NCBI RefSeq assembly: GCF_900102075.1
Contig: NZ_FNAV01000014.1
Span: 108,361 to 172,360 of the forward strand
Reading direction: 5' to 3'
Length of the DNA: 64,000 nucleotides
Source of the DNA: Salipiger thiooxidans
GTDB lineage: Bacteria; Pseudomonadota; Alphaproteobacteria; Rhodobacterales; Rhodobacteraceae
Of this stretch, positions 46,619 through 54,955 are shown in pieces. Under the pieces are notes generated by a model that saw only the letters and a list, made by a program, of their open reading frames with translations, made no database searches and was not told where the DNA came from. Each line of letters opens with the position of its first letter. Position 1 is the first letter of the stretch. The position numbers and the translations under genes were made by a program.

Positions 46619-47302
46619 TCAGCTGTCGAAAGCCTCGGGCACGTTGTTGGTGGCGTCGATGATGGCCCCAGCGGCGTCCTCGGCGCCGATCATCTCGCAG
46701 GAATTCTCCTCGAGCGCGTCGATGAACGCGACGCGCAGCTCCGGGGGCTCTTTGAAGGGCGAGATCGCGGGGCCACTGGCCTCCATGGGGGGCTTATGCG
46801 CCCTGACGATCTCGGGCTTGATCAGCCCTGCGTCGATCAGCCGGTCGGCGGCGCACTTTTCGGCGGGCAGGCCGCGAGTGTCCCTGAGCGCGTCGATGCC
46901 CGAGGGCTCGGTCAGGGTGCAGTTGACGATCTGCGCCGCGGCCTCGGGCTGCTTGGAGCGCTTCGAGGTGACGAACAGCATCAAGGGCTTGCGACAGGCC
47001 CCCTCGGTGAGCGTGCTCTCGAAGCGGATGGGCGGCGCGAGGCAGATGCCGTGGGTCGCGTTCGAGGGAATCACGAAGCTGTCGCCGGGGACGACTTCGA
47101 ACTCCTTGCCGGCGAGGTGAAAGCGGAACCGGCCGCTTTCGACGAAGGTGGATTGCACGTGGGGATGGCTGTGCAGGGCGCCTTGCGCGCCTTCCTCGAA
47201 GCTGATGGACACCCCCATAAGCTCGGGGGCATCGGCCAGCACCTGTCGGATGACGCCGGCATCGGGCGAGACGGCGGGAAACTGCCGGGTGGCATCGGTC
47301 AT
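46619..47302 (-). pseudogene. In-frame chimera of KdgF-like cupin and ABC sugar-binding protein C-terminus
   Basis: Residues 1 to about 90 are a KdgF-type cupin (ALHSHPHVQSTFVESGRFRF with His44, His46 and Gln50; GDSFVIPSNATHG with His84). This metal enzyme linearises unsaturated uronates from pectin. From about residue 95 the protein becomes the C-terminal part of a family-1 extracellular sugar-binding protein (PLMLFVTSKRSKQPEAAAQI, then IVNCTLTEPSGIDALRDTRG). The frame stays open for 227 codons, but the second part lacks its signal peptide and N-terminal lobe. An internal deletion spanning two genes explains this. The cupin half is nearly complete, so residual activity cannot be excluded. 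Confidence 0.8.
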
Positions 47303-47331
47303 GGGATCTCTTTTTTCGGGATCGGTTGCGC

Positions 47332-48084
47332 TCAGGGCCTCTCGGCCTTACCGGCCCGCAGCAGTGCGCGATAGCGCGCCTGGCTGCTCTTGAGATGATG
47401 GCGCATGGCGTCGCGCGCAGCCTCCTCGTCGCCGTCGAGGATGGCGTTCACGATGACCTCGTGCTCGCCCCGAATGACTTCGAGGTATTCCTTCGGTGCG
47501 GGTTCACTGCTGCTGTCGGACAGAGCCTTCCGGGGGATGAGATTCGAGCCGATCATCGACAGGAAATCGCCAAACCGCGGGTTGTTGGTGGCTTCGGCGA
47601 TGGCGAGGTGCAGGGCGAAATCCGCCTCCATCGTAGGCTCGCCGGCGGTGGCGGCACGATCGACCTCGCGCAGGCAGCCGATGAGCTTTTCCTCCTGCGC
47701 GGGCGAGCGGCGCTGCGCGGCCAGTGTCGCGGCCTCGGTCTCGACGGCGGTGCGCAGCTCGAGCAGTTCGATCATCGACGAGATTCGCACGAAGTCGATG
47801 TTCTGGAAGGGCAGCTCGACCGGGGCGGGCGGCGCGAGCACGAAAACGCCCGTTCCCTGACGCGGCGCCACCAGCCCGTCGGCGCGGAGAGAGGCCACGG
47901 CCTCGCGGATCACCGTCCGGCTGACGCCGAACTCCTTTGTCATCTGGGCCTCGCTGGGCAGACGGCTGCCGGGCGGATAGGCCCCCGCGGCGATCTGTTC
48001 ACGCAGCGCATCGCGCACGGTCTCGACCAGTGTGCGGCCCGCCCCGGGGCGGTCTGCGCGACGCGATCTGGCTGACATGTCCAT
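47332..48084 (-). CDS. GntR-family (FadR/FCD) transcriptional regulator, apparently intact
   Basis: A 250-residue regulator with a winged HTH (about residues 20-85, LREQIAAGAYPPGSRLPSEA, FGVSRTVIREAVASLRADGL) and an FCD effector domain (ELRTAVETEAATLAA, DFALHLAIAEATNNPRF, HEVIVNAILDGDEEAARDAM) with the metal-binding Asp/His set. It is the one gene in 41.6-50.2 kb with no visible lesion. It probably regulated the surrounding uronate genes; an operator-like inverted repeat lies upstream at 48102-48131. Confidence 0.85.
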   Translation of the reverse strand: MDMSARSRRADRPGAGRTLVETVRDALREQIAAGAYPPGSRLPSEAQMTKEFGVSRTVIREAVASLRADGLVAPRQGTGVFVLAPPAPVELPFQNIDFVRISSMIELLELRTAVETEAATLAAQRRSPAQEEKLIGCLREVDRAATAGEPTMEADFALHLAIAEATNNPRFGDFLSMIGSNLIPRKALSDSSSEPAPKEYLEVIRGEHEVIVNAILDGDEEAARDAMRHHLKSSQARYRALLRAGKAERP

Positions 48085-48394
48085 GGTTGCCCTGCAAAGT
48101 CCTCATACAAGCGCGCCACGTTAAGTATGAGATGTTGCGCCTTGCTTGTCCTAGAGATCCGCAGACGCAGTCGTCCCTGCGGGCTCGGCCCGAGGCGATC
48201 CGACGCGCGGGGACCGGCGCCTGAAAAATGAAAAATGTATAACAAGTGTTGATATGTGTCCGACTGAATAGGGTAGCCCCGGTGGCCGCGGGGGGCATGC
48301 GACTCTACAGGCGCCGCCTGAATGGCCGTGCCGGACAGGGAGCCTCGATCCTCGTGGCGTTTTCGCGCCGCTGATCTCCACTCACTAGCCGTTC
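48085..48394. other. Intergenic region upstream of gntR, with an operator-like inverted repeat
   Basis: No gene is visible. CTCATAC (48102-48108) and GTATGAG (48125-48131) are exact inverted repeats 16 bp apart just upstream of gntR, fitting autoregulation by a GntR dimer. The longer string TCATACAA (48103-48110) recurs upstream of the kduI-kduD chimera. A short AT-rich stretch (about 48225-48262) may hold the promoter of the broken permease gene that follows. Confidence 0.5.
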
Positions 48395-49095
48395 CTGCAG
48401 GACTTGCAGAAAACCACGCAACCGGCTTCCAAGACGCATTTTTTCGGGACCGACGAGCTTGGTCGGGAGATCGTCTCGCGGCTCGTGCATGGCGCGCGGA
48501 TCGCGCTGACGATCATGTTCCTCGTGACCATCGTGGTGTGGCCCATCAGGGCACTTGTTCGGTACCGTTGAGGGCTATTTCGCCGGGCGCGTGGACACGT
48601 TTCTGATGCACATCACCGACATCTTCCTGTCCTTCGCCTCGCTGATCCTGTCGCTGGCCTTCGTGGCGGCGCTGGGACCGAGCCTCAACATCGCGATCAT
48701 CGCCATCTCTCTCACAGCATGGTCGCCGATAGCGCGTCTGGCGCGGGCCGAGACTATGATCTTCCGGCAGGCGGGCCACATCGCAGCCTCGCGGCTGCAG
48801 TGGGCCTCGCCCGCTCGGATCATCTGGCGCTCCATCGTGCCGATGTGCCTGCCCTCGGTATTGATACGGCTGACGCTGAACATGGCGACGGTGATCCTGA
48901 CTGCCGCCGGGCGCGGATTCCCGGGCCTCGGGGCGCTGCCGCCGTTGCCGAAATGGGGCACGACGATCGCCACCGGCCGGCACTACGTGATCGATAGCTG
49001 GTGACCTTCTCCGGCCTCGGCATCCTCTGCGTAAGCCTAGCTTTCAATTTTCTTGGCCACGGCCCGCGTCAGGCGATCAACGCCGACGGCGCCAC
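48395..49095 (+). pseudogene. Peptide-type ABC permease (DppC-like), truncated and frameshifted
   Basis: The reading starts within a DppC-like permease (FGTDELGREIVSRLVHGARI, 48443 on) and reaches a TGA at 48568-48570. One extra T in cttgttc (about 48554-48560) restores the frame into FGTVEGYFAGRVDTFLMHIT and the EAA-like loop (AASRLQWASPARIIWRSIVP). A second lesion near 49000 produces a stop, after which FSGLGILCVSLAFNFLGHGP continues in another frame. The first membrane segment is also absent. It is a dead copy of an importer for peptides or oligosaccharides. Confidence 0.8.
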
Positions 49096-49695
49096 CGAGC
49101 CCTATGCGCAGGAGCTGATCGCCGCCAGCCTCGATTACGAGCGGGCAGTCTGAGCAGGGCGTGCCTCGCAGCGTGAGCTTCGCCACGCAACACACAGATT
49201 AGTCCGCAAAAAGGGCGCGGATGCCGATCGCACCCGCGCCCGTCCGCATCGTCCATGAGCGTATCGTAGAAATACCTTTAATTTCAGGTCGGTGCGAGCC
49301 CACCTTCAAGCTCATCGCCGCACATGGTCGCGCCATAGGCCAGCACCTTGTCGCGCTGGCCGCCGATCAGCTAGTAGCTGGACCTCGTACTTGGGGACCG
49401 GATGCGCATGGTCGGCGCCGTCGGAATGGCGTCGTGTCTTGTGCTTGAACACGCGCGCAGAGACATCGGTGATGATCGCGGTCCTGGTCCTTCCTCCCGG
49501 TGGGCGTCACGCACCGGCCGGCCGTCATGATCTGTATGACAGGATGTCTTGCAAATTCTTGGTGACGGGCAACGGGCAAGCCGACAGCCTCGGCCCGCGA
49601 TGCTGTCGGCTTGCCCGGTGCTGGCGGGGTTGGGCGGGGAGGGCCGTGGTTTCCGCTATTCCTGAAATCTGTGCAACAGCAGGAGGACAGGTTTC
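49096..49695. other. 600 bp without a recognisable gene
   Basis: A short tail reading EPYAQELIAASLDYERAV (ending at a stop near 49153) looks like the end of some lost gene that I cannot identify. Beyond it, frames on both strands are interrupted, and no start with a ribosome-binding site leads into a convincing protein. The stretch is flanked by pseudogenes on both sides and is most simply read as decayed coding DNA. Confidence 0.5.
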
Positions 49696-50215
49696 GTGGC
49701 GGAGACGACTTCAGCCGGCACGCCGGGGCTCAGCCCGGCGCTGACCCGGGCGGCGGCGATCGCCGACAAGTTGCGCGCGGCATCGAGGCAGGGAGCTTTG
49801 CGCCCGGAGACCGGCTGCCCAGCGAATTCGAGCTCACGCGGCGCCATTCGGGCCGCCGGACCGTGGTGCGCGGATCGACCGGATCGCGCGGGCAAACGAG
49901 GAGGTGACGAAGTGTTTCGACACCGACGTCTCGACCCATGAGGCGGTTAACGCCTTTCACTATATCATCTCGGAAGCCTCACAGAGCATGCATTTTCCGG
50001 TATTCCTTTCACTAATCCGATCTGGGCTGGTTCCGAACATCAAGTTCGAGGCGCGCAGCGGGCCGCCGCGCGCCCATGTGCCCAACCCCGACCTGGTGAA
50101 GGACTACGACCTCATCATCGACGCGATCCTGCCCGGAGATCCCGTTGCTGCGCAGCATGCGATGCAGACTCATCTCGAGCGCTACCGGAACCTTTTCCGG
50201 GGCACGCGGCGCTAG
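49696..50215 (+). pseudogene. GntR/FCD regulator, frameshifted with internal deletion
   Basis: An N-terminal piece (49696, LSPALTRAAAIADKLRA) shifts frame into IEAGSFAPGDRLPSEFELTR, which is the winged-helix region of a GntR protein. After a short garbled stretch the frame at 49904-50215 encodes only the end of the FCD domain (FHYIISEASQSMHFPVFLSL, then DAILPGDPVAAQHAMQTHLE). About 100 middle residues are missing. It is a second, dead GntR gene in the same region. Confidence 0.78.
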
Positions 50216-50292
50216 GCCAGGATAGCGGAGAGGTGTGTGCACGCGGCCGGAAATCTGTAAAGAATGAGGCGCAAATTATTGAAAATTTGTGC

Positions 50293-51405
50293 CTACTCCC
50301 CGACCGGTTCGACAACAGTGCGTCCCGGCTGGCCGCGATAGACCAGCGGCGCCTCGGCAGCGGCATGGGCCGCGGCACGGGCCTGCAGGTCGACGTGGTG
50401 CGGGGATTTCACGCAGACCGGATCGGTCGCCGAGGGATCGCCTGCCAGCGCCATCGCCTGACAGCGGCAGCCGCCGAAATCGACGGTCTTGCGCTCGCAC
50501 GAGGCGCAGGGCTCGGGCATCCAGTCGGTGCCGCGATAGGCGTTGAACGCGTCGCTGTGCTGCCAGATCTCGGCAAGCGGCCGGTCGCCCACCGTGTCGA
50601 AGCGCAGGTGCGGGATGCTCTGCGCGGCGTGGCAAGGCAGGACCTGTCCGTCGGGCGCGACGTTGAGCCCGGTCGAGCCCCAGCCGCCCATGCAGCGCTT
50701 GGGATAGTCCGAGTGATAGTCCGCGGGCACGTAATCGATGACCAGCGTGCCCTTCAGTCGCGTGCGGGCCTCGGTCACGATGCGGGTCGCTTCCTCGGCC
50801 TGCTCGCGTGTCGGCATCAGCGCGTCGCGGTTCTGCAGCGCCCAGCCATGGAACTGCACGGTCGCGACCTCGATGCGGCGCGCGCCCATCTCCACCGCCA
50901 TCTCCAGCGCCCGGGGCAGCTGGTGCAGGTTGCGGCGATGCAGCACGGCGTTGAGGGTCAACGGGAAGCCAATCTTCCCGATCCACGCGGCGACCTGCAT
51001 CTTGCGGTCGTAACCGCCTCGGTAGCCGCCGATTTCGTCGGCCATTTCAGGCGTGGTGCCCTGCAGGCTGAGCTGGATGTGGTCGAGCCCGGCGCGGTCC
51101 AGCGCCTCGAGCCGGCGCTCGGTCAGCCCGATGCCGGAGGTGATGAGGTTGGTGTAGAGCCCGGCCTCGCGCGCCGCGGCGACGAGCTCTTCGAGGTCGC
51201 GCCTCGTCGCCGGCTCGCCCCCTGAGAGGTGAAGCTGCAGCACGCCGATGTCAGCCGCCTGGACGAAGACGTCCTTCCACGCATCAGTAGATAGCTCGCT
51301 ATCCTTGAGCGCCATGTCGACGGGGTTCGAGCAATAGGGACACGAGAGCGGGCAGCGATGGGTCAGCTCGGCCAGCATCGCGATGGGCGGACGGGCGACG
51401 GTCAT
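50293..51405 (-). CDS. pqqE: PQQ biosynthesis protein PqqE (radical SAM)
   Basis: A 370-residue radical SAM enzyme that links Glu and Tyr of the PqqA peptide, the first step of PQQ synthesis. The SAM-cluster motif is CPLSCPYC (about residues 18-25). SPASM-type auxiliary cysteines follow in CMGGWG, LPCHAAQ, EPCASCERKTVDFGGCRC and DPVC. Length and motifs are normal. Unusually it is separated from pqqD by 139 bp, where these genes often touch. Confidence 0.95.
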   Translation of the reverse strand: MTVARPPIAMLAELTHRCPLSCPYCSNPVDMALKDSELSTDAWKDVFVQAADIGVLQLHLSGGEPATRRDLEELVAAAREAGLYTNLITSGIGLTERRLEALDRAGLDHIQLSLQGTTPEMADEIGGYRGGYDRKMQVAAWIGKIGFPLTLNAVLHRRNLHQLPRALEMAVEMGARRIEVATVQFHGWALQNRDALMPTREQAEEATRIVTEARTRLKGTLVIDYVPADYHSDYPKRCMGGWGSTGLNVAPDGQVLPCHAAQSIPHLRFDTVGDRPLAEIWQHSDAFNAYRGTDWMPEPCASCERKTVDFGGCRCQAMALAGDPSATDPVCVKSPHHVDLQARAAAHAAAEAPLVYRGQPGRTVVEPVGE

Positions 51406-51544
51406 CGGCTGATCCCTTCAGGTGCGGCGACGCGGAATGGCGCATTTCGGGTCTTCGGAAAAGCGAGAAGTTCGCCCGGCATGTCCTTAGTATTGCTGGA
51501 TATGACTTCATGAATAGCATGCCCTGAAAATCGGATCCGAGCCA
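51406..51544 (-). other. Unusual 139-bp spacer between pqqD and pqqE
   Basis: The other pqq genes here overlap by 4 bp (pqqB/C and pqqC/D), but this gap is 139 bp and locally AT-richer (around 51480-51530), with several stops. It could hold an internal promoter or a small insertion. An aaggga ribosome-binding site precedes the pqqE ATG at 51405. Confidence 0.5.
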
Positions 51545-51820
51545 TCACGCAAGCTCCAGGAAACGGCGGTCGCGTAGCGCGCCGAGAAAGCCCGCCGCGT
51601 CGCCCGCGATGGCCTCGGGCGGGGCGTCATAGGCCTCGGCAAGCTCGGCGGTGATCTCGCCGAAGCTGCGCTGGCCGTCGACACGGGACAGGATCGCGTG
51701 GGCAGTGGCGTCGAGCATCACCGCGCGCTCGGGCGCCAGCAGCACCCAGCTGCCGCGCACCCGGTCGTGGTGCAGCCGCACGCCGCGCGGCAGGCTGGGG
51801 ATGTCCGAGGGCTGCATCAT
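51545..51820 (-). CDS. pqqD: PqqA-binding chaperone PqqD
   Basis: A 91-residue RiPP-recognition protein that presents PqqA to PqqE. The conserved winged-helix pattern is visible ([40 protein letters not shown]). The start ATG (51820) overlaps the pqqC stop by 4 bp. Confidence 0.93.
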   Translation of the reverse strand: MMQPSDIPSLPRGVRLHHDRVRGSWVLLAPERAVMLDATAHAILSRVDGQRSFGEITAELAEAYDAPPEAIAGDAAGFLGALRDRRFLELA

Positions 51821-52566
51821 GCCGCCCGCGCGTCCGCCAGGCCCTCGCCGGGCAGCCATGCGCCGGGGGGCACCCGGGCGGGTTCGACATAGGCGCCCCA
51901 GAGCGCGTCGAGCTGTGACCAGAGCACGTCGGTCTTGAAGATCAGCGCCTTGGCGGCGGCGTCCTGCTTTTCCTGCGTGTCGGCGTGGTCGAGCACCCAT
52001 TTCAGCCCGAAGGCCACGTCCTTGGGCGCCTCGCGCAGCCGGTTGCGGAAGTAGGACAGCGACGAGTCGTCGGCAAAGTCGTAGTTCTTCAGCAGCCCCT
52101 CGATGCGGTTGGCGTGGATCGCTGGGGCGAAAAGTTCGGTGAGCGAGGCGGCCACGGCCTCGAGCAGGGTCTTGTCGCGCACGAAGCGGACGTAGGCGTC
52201 GACGGCGAATTTGGTCGCCGGCAGGACGCCCTCGCAGGAGGCGACGTAATCGCGGTCGAGCCCCACCGCCTTGGCCAGCCGCAGCCAGCGACGGATGCCG
52301 CCTTCGTTGGTGTCGGTGCCGTCGTGGTCCTCGATCCGCGAGCGCCAGGCACGGCGCAGGTCGGGATCCTCGACGCGGGACATGAAGGCCGCGTCCTTCA
52401 TCGGGATCGAGTGCTGGTAATAGTAGCGGTTGATCACCCAGGCGCGGACCTGGTCCGGCGTGCAGTCGCCGCCGTGCAGGCGGTGGTGAAACGGGTGCAG
52501 GTCGTGATAGCGCTCGGCGCCGATCTGGCGCAGCCGGGCCTCGAAAGCCTCGCGTGTCTGGGTCAT
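51817..52566 (-). CDS. pqqC: Pyrroloquinoline-quinone synthase PqqC
   Basis: A 249-residue oxidase that performs the final ring closure and eight-electron oxidation to PQQ without cofactor. Family signatures include [35 protein letters not shown] and [17 protein letters not shown]. It overlaps pqqB and pqqD by 4 bp each, so the three are translationally coupled. Confidence 0.96.
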   Translation of the reverse strand: MTQTREAFEARLRQIGAERYHDLHPFHHRLHGGDCTPDQVRAWVINRYYYQHSIPMKDAAFMSRVEDPDLRRAWRSRIEDHDGTDTNEGGIRRWLRLAKAVGLDRDYVASCEGVLPATKFAVDAYVRFVRDKTLLEAVAASLTELFAPAIHANRIEGLLKNYDFADDSSLSYFRNRLREAPKDVAFGLKWVLDHADTQEKQDAAAKALIFKTDVLWSQLDALWGAYVEPARVPPGAWLPGEGLADARAA

Positions 52567-53459
52567 GCCGTTACCTCCATTCCGTCCTGACCGATGGTCC
52601 ATCCCGCCTTTTCCGCCGCGCGGCGCTCCTCCGAGCCGGGGCGGAGGACGGGGTTCGTATTGTTCATGTGGACAAAGACCTTGCGGCCGATCTTCATGTG
52701 CTCGAAGGCGGCGATCGAGCCGTCGGCGCCGCTCATCGACATGTGGCCCATGCGGCGCCCGGTCTTCTGTCCGAGACCCGCGCGCACCATTTCGTCGTCG
52801 CGCCAGAGCGTGCCGTCGAAGAACACCAGCGCGGCGCCCTCGAGCCTGTGGCGCAGCGCGTCGTTCAGCATCGCGCAGCCGGGGATGTAGAAGGCGGTCT
52901 CGTCGCCCGCGCGCAGTTCAACGCCCACGGTCTGTTCGCCCACGAGGTCGGTCTGCACCTCGTCGCCTTCCATGTAGAGCGGCACCTTGCCGGGCACCGC
53001 GAAGAGCGTGGCGAAGAGCCCGGGCGCGATCTCGGCGGGCCGCTCCAGCGCCACCTCGGCGCGGGTCACCACCGAGGGGTTCAGGGCCGCAAAGATGGGG
53101 TTCACGGCCAGGACCTCGTGGATGCCGGCGGTGGCAAAGAGCGTGAAAGGCTGCATCTCGCGAAGGGTCAGAAGCCCCGCCACGTGGTCGATGTCGCCGT
53201 TGGTGAGCAGCACCGAGCGCAGCGGCATCTCGCGCAGACCGGTCGGGTGCAGCTCGGGGGTGGTCGCCAGCTGGGCCCGGATGTCGGGCGAGGCGTTCAG
53301 GATCGCCCAGTCGGTGCCGTTGGCCGACACCGCGAGCGAACTCTGGGTCTGCGCCGGGATCTCGCCCGCGCGGGCGAGCCGGCAGTTTTCGCAGCCGCAG
53401 TTCCACTGGGGCAGGCCCCCACCGGCTGCGGCTCCGAGAATTCGCGCGCGGAATTGCAT
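52563..53459 (-). CDS. pqqB: PQQ biosynthesis protein PqqB
   Basis: A 298-residue metallo-beta-lactamase-fold protein that hydroxylates the PQQ precursor. It has [20 protein letters not shown] near the N-terminus (structural Cys pair), the iron-ligand region [12 protein letters not shown], and [11 protein letters not shown] and HMNNTNPVL toward the end. The ATG at 53459 lies 23 bp after the pqqA stop. Confidence 0.95.
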   Translation of the reverse strand: MQFRARILGAAAGGGLPQWNCGCENCRLARAGEIPAQTQSSLAVSANGTDWAILNASPDIRAQLATTPELHPTGLREMPLRSVLLTNGDIDHVAGLLTLREMQPFTLFATAGIHEVLAVNPIFAALNPSVVTRAEVALERPAEIAPGLFATLFAVPGKVPLYMEGDEVQTDLVGEQTVGVELRAGDETAFYIPGCAMLNDALRHRLEGAALVFFDGTLWRDDEMVRAGLGQKTGRRMGHMSMSGADGSIAAFEHMKIGRKVFVHMNNTNPVLRPGSEERRAAEKAGWTIGQDGMEVTA

Positions 53460-53482
53460 CACGTCCTCCCGCGCGCGCGGTC

Positions 53483-53575
53483 TCAGAACAGGACGCCGTC
53501 GTCGTGCTCGGGACCGTACATGTTGATTTCCATGCCGCACTCGATTTCGCGGATTACGGGCTTCGTCCAGGCCAT
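53483..53575 (-). CDS. pqqA: PQQ precursor peptide PqqA
   Basis: A 30-residue peptide starting MAWTKPVIREIECGMEINMY and ending DDGVLF. The ExxxY core (Glu and Tyr of EINMY) supplies the two side chains that become PQQ. The ATG at 53575 has a strong ribosome-binding site (gaggaggagat). It is the first gene of pqqABCDE and is easily missed because of its length. Confidence 0.95.
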   Translation of the reverse strand: MAWTKPVIREIECGMEINMYGPEHDDGVLF

Positions 53576-53599
53576 GTGTATCTCCTCCTCTCGATACGT

Positions 53600-53613
53600 T
53601 TGACTCGTGTCAA
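53600..53613 (-). promoter_or_regulatory. Inverted repeat in the pqqA promoter region
   Basis: TTGAC and GTCAA flank a 4-nt centre, about 25 bp upstream of the pqqA start and partly overlapping a TTGACA-like hexamer on the minus strand. It could be a regulator-binding site controlling PQQ synthesis. No regulator can be named from this alone. Confidence 0.35.
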
Positions 53614-53698
53614 CGCGGCCAGCTTGGCAAAGAGAGGTGGCTGCTGGCTAGCCTTATAATCTAAGAGACCTTGCGACTTTGGTCGGCACGGGACGGAG

Positions 53699-54178
53699 TC
53701 AGTTGCGACCTTCGGCGGCCTTTTTCAACTCTGCCGAGAACTGGCGGCGCAGCGTGCGGCGGATCTCGGCGGCGCGGTTGCGCTTCTCCTCGGTCTCGGT
53801 GAGGATCTTGAGCTCGGGCACTTCGGCCGGTTTGCCGTCGTCATCCACGGCGACCATGGTGAAGTAGCACGAGTTAGTGTGGCGGCGGGTGCCCTTGCGG
53901 ATGTCCTCGGCCTCGACCCGGATGCCGATCTCCATCGAGGTGCGGCCGACGTGGTTCACCGCCGCCCGGAAGGTCACCAGCTCGCCCACGTTGATCGGCT
54001 GCTTGAAGGTCACCTGGTCGACCGAGAGCGTGACCGCATAGCGGCCCGAGAAGCGCGAGGCGCAGGAAAAGGCCACGCGGTCGAGAAGGTTCAGCAGCGC
54101 GCCGCCGTGCACCTTGCCGCTGAAATTTGCCATGTCGGGGGTCATCAGCACGGTCATTTCCAGCTGGCGGGGGTCCAT
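53699..54178 (-). CDS. Acyl-CoA thioesterase, YciA-type hotdog fold
   Basis: A 159-residue hotdog thioesterase: MTPDMANFSGKVHGGALLNL contains the conserved Asn and catalytic-region Gly/His, followed by VDQVTFKQPINVGELVTF and HTNSCYFTMVAVDDDGKPAE. It hydrolyses acyl-CoAs, probably medium to long chain. The start ATG at 54178 has aaggagcaag upstream. It has no functional link to the pqq genes beyond position. Confidence 0.87.
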   Translation of the reverse strand: MDPRQLEMTVLMTPDMANFSGKVHGGALLNLLDRVAFSCASRFSGRYAVTLSVDQVTFKQPINVGELVTFRAAVNHVGRTSMEIGIRVEAEDIRKGTRRHTNSCYFTMVAVDDDGKPAEVPELKILTETEEKRNRAAEIRRTLRRQFSAELKKAAEGRN

Positions 54179-54265
54179 CGCTTGCTCCTTCTTGGTGGCG
54201 TTGGGTGCGCATCCGGCGCGGTTTCGGTCATACACCATGCAATCCCCGTAGCGCGCAAGTCCGCG

Positions 54266-54946
54266 TCAGCGCAGCGGTGCAGCGCCTTCGAGACAGAAGC
54301 CCTGATGCCGCACCGTGACGATCTCGAAGCCGAACTCGGAGGCAGGTTTGAGCTTCTTGCGGAGGTAGCCGATGTAGACGTCGACCACGTTCTCCGAGCT
54401 GGATTCGCCGGCCCAGAGCGCGTCGAAGATGGTGCCGCGGGGCAGGGGCGTGCCGGCGTGCTCGGCCAGCAACGCCAGAAGCGAGAACTCGCGGTCGGTG
54501 AGATGCACGTGGCGGCTGCCGGCGCGGAGGCTCTTGTCCGCGGCCGACAGGCGGGCGGGCGCGGGGCGGGTGGCGGCGGCGCGGCGTTCCTGCACCCGGA
54601 GCCGTGCGGCGAGTTCCTCGAACGAGAACGGCTTCACCATGTAGTCGTCGGCCCCGGCTTCGAGCCCGGCGGCGCGGTGGTCGACGTCCGAGAGCGCCGA
54701 GAGCATGACGATGGGCAGCTGCGCGCCTTGGGCGCGGGCGGTGCGCACCAGCTCGACGCCGCTGTCGGCGCCCAGCATCACGTCGACGACGGCGGCGGAG
54801 AAACCCGCGCCGGTGAGGTCGGGCAGGGCGGTGTCGGCGCGGTTGCGGGTCTCGACCGCGAAGCCATGCAGCGCCAGCCCGCGCGCGAGGGCGGAGCAGA
54901 TCTCGGGGTCGTCGTCCACGACGAGCAGGCGGGTCGGTTCAGTCAT
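54266..54946 (-). CDS. OmpR/PhoB-family response regulator
   Basis: A 226-residue regulator: receiver domain with acidic pair VVDDDPE, phospho-acceptor Asp in VVDVMLGADSG, Lys in MVKPFSFEEL, then a C-terminal winged helix (LTDREFSLLALLAEHAGTPL, ENVVDVYIGYLRKKL). It follows the histidine kinase gene by 9 bp and is its partner. The position between the pqq genes and the transporter genes makes control of alcohol oxidation plausible but unproven. Confidence 0.9.
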   Translation of the reverse strand: MTEPTRLLVVDDDPEICSALARGLALHGFAVETRNRADTALPDLTGAGFSAAVVDVMLGADSGVELVRTARAQGAQLPIVMLSALSDVDHRAAGLEAGADDYMVKPFSFEELAARLRVQERRAAATRPAPARLSAADKSLRAGSRHVHLTDREFSLLALLAEHAGTPLPRGTIFDALWAGESSSENVVDVYIGYLRKKLKPASEFGFEIVTVRHQGFCLEGAAPLR

Positions 54947-54955
54947 GGCGGCAGG

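Noticed and set aside
49221..49579. Short open frames on both strands between the dead permease and dead GntR genes
   Set aside because: They have no ribosome-binding site and no recognisable motif, and they lie in decayed DNA.
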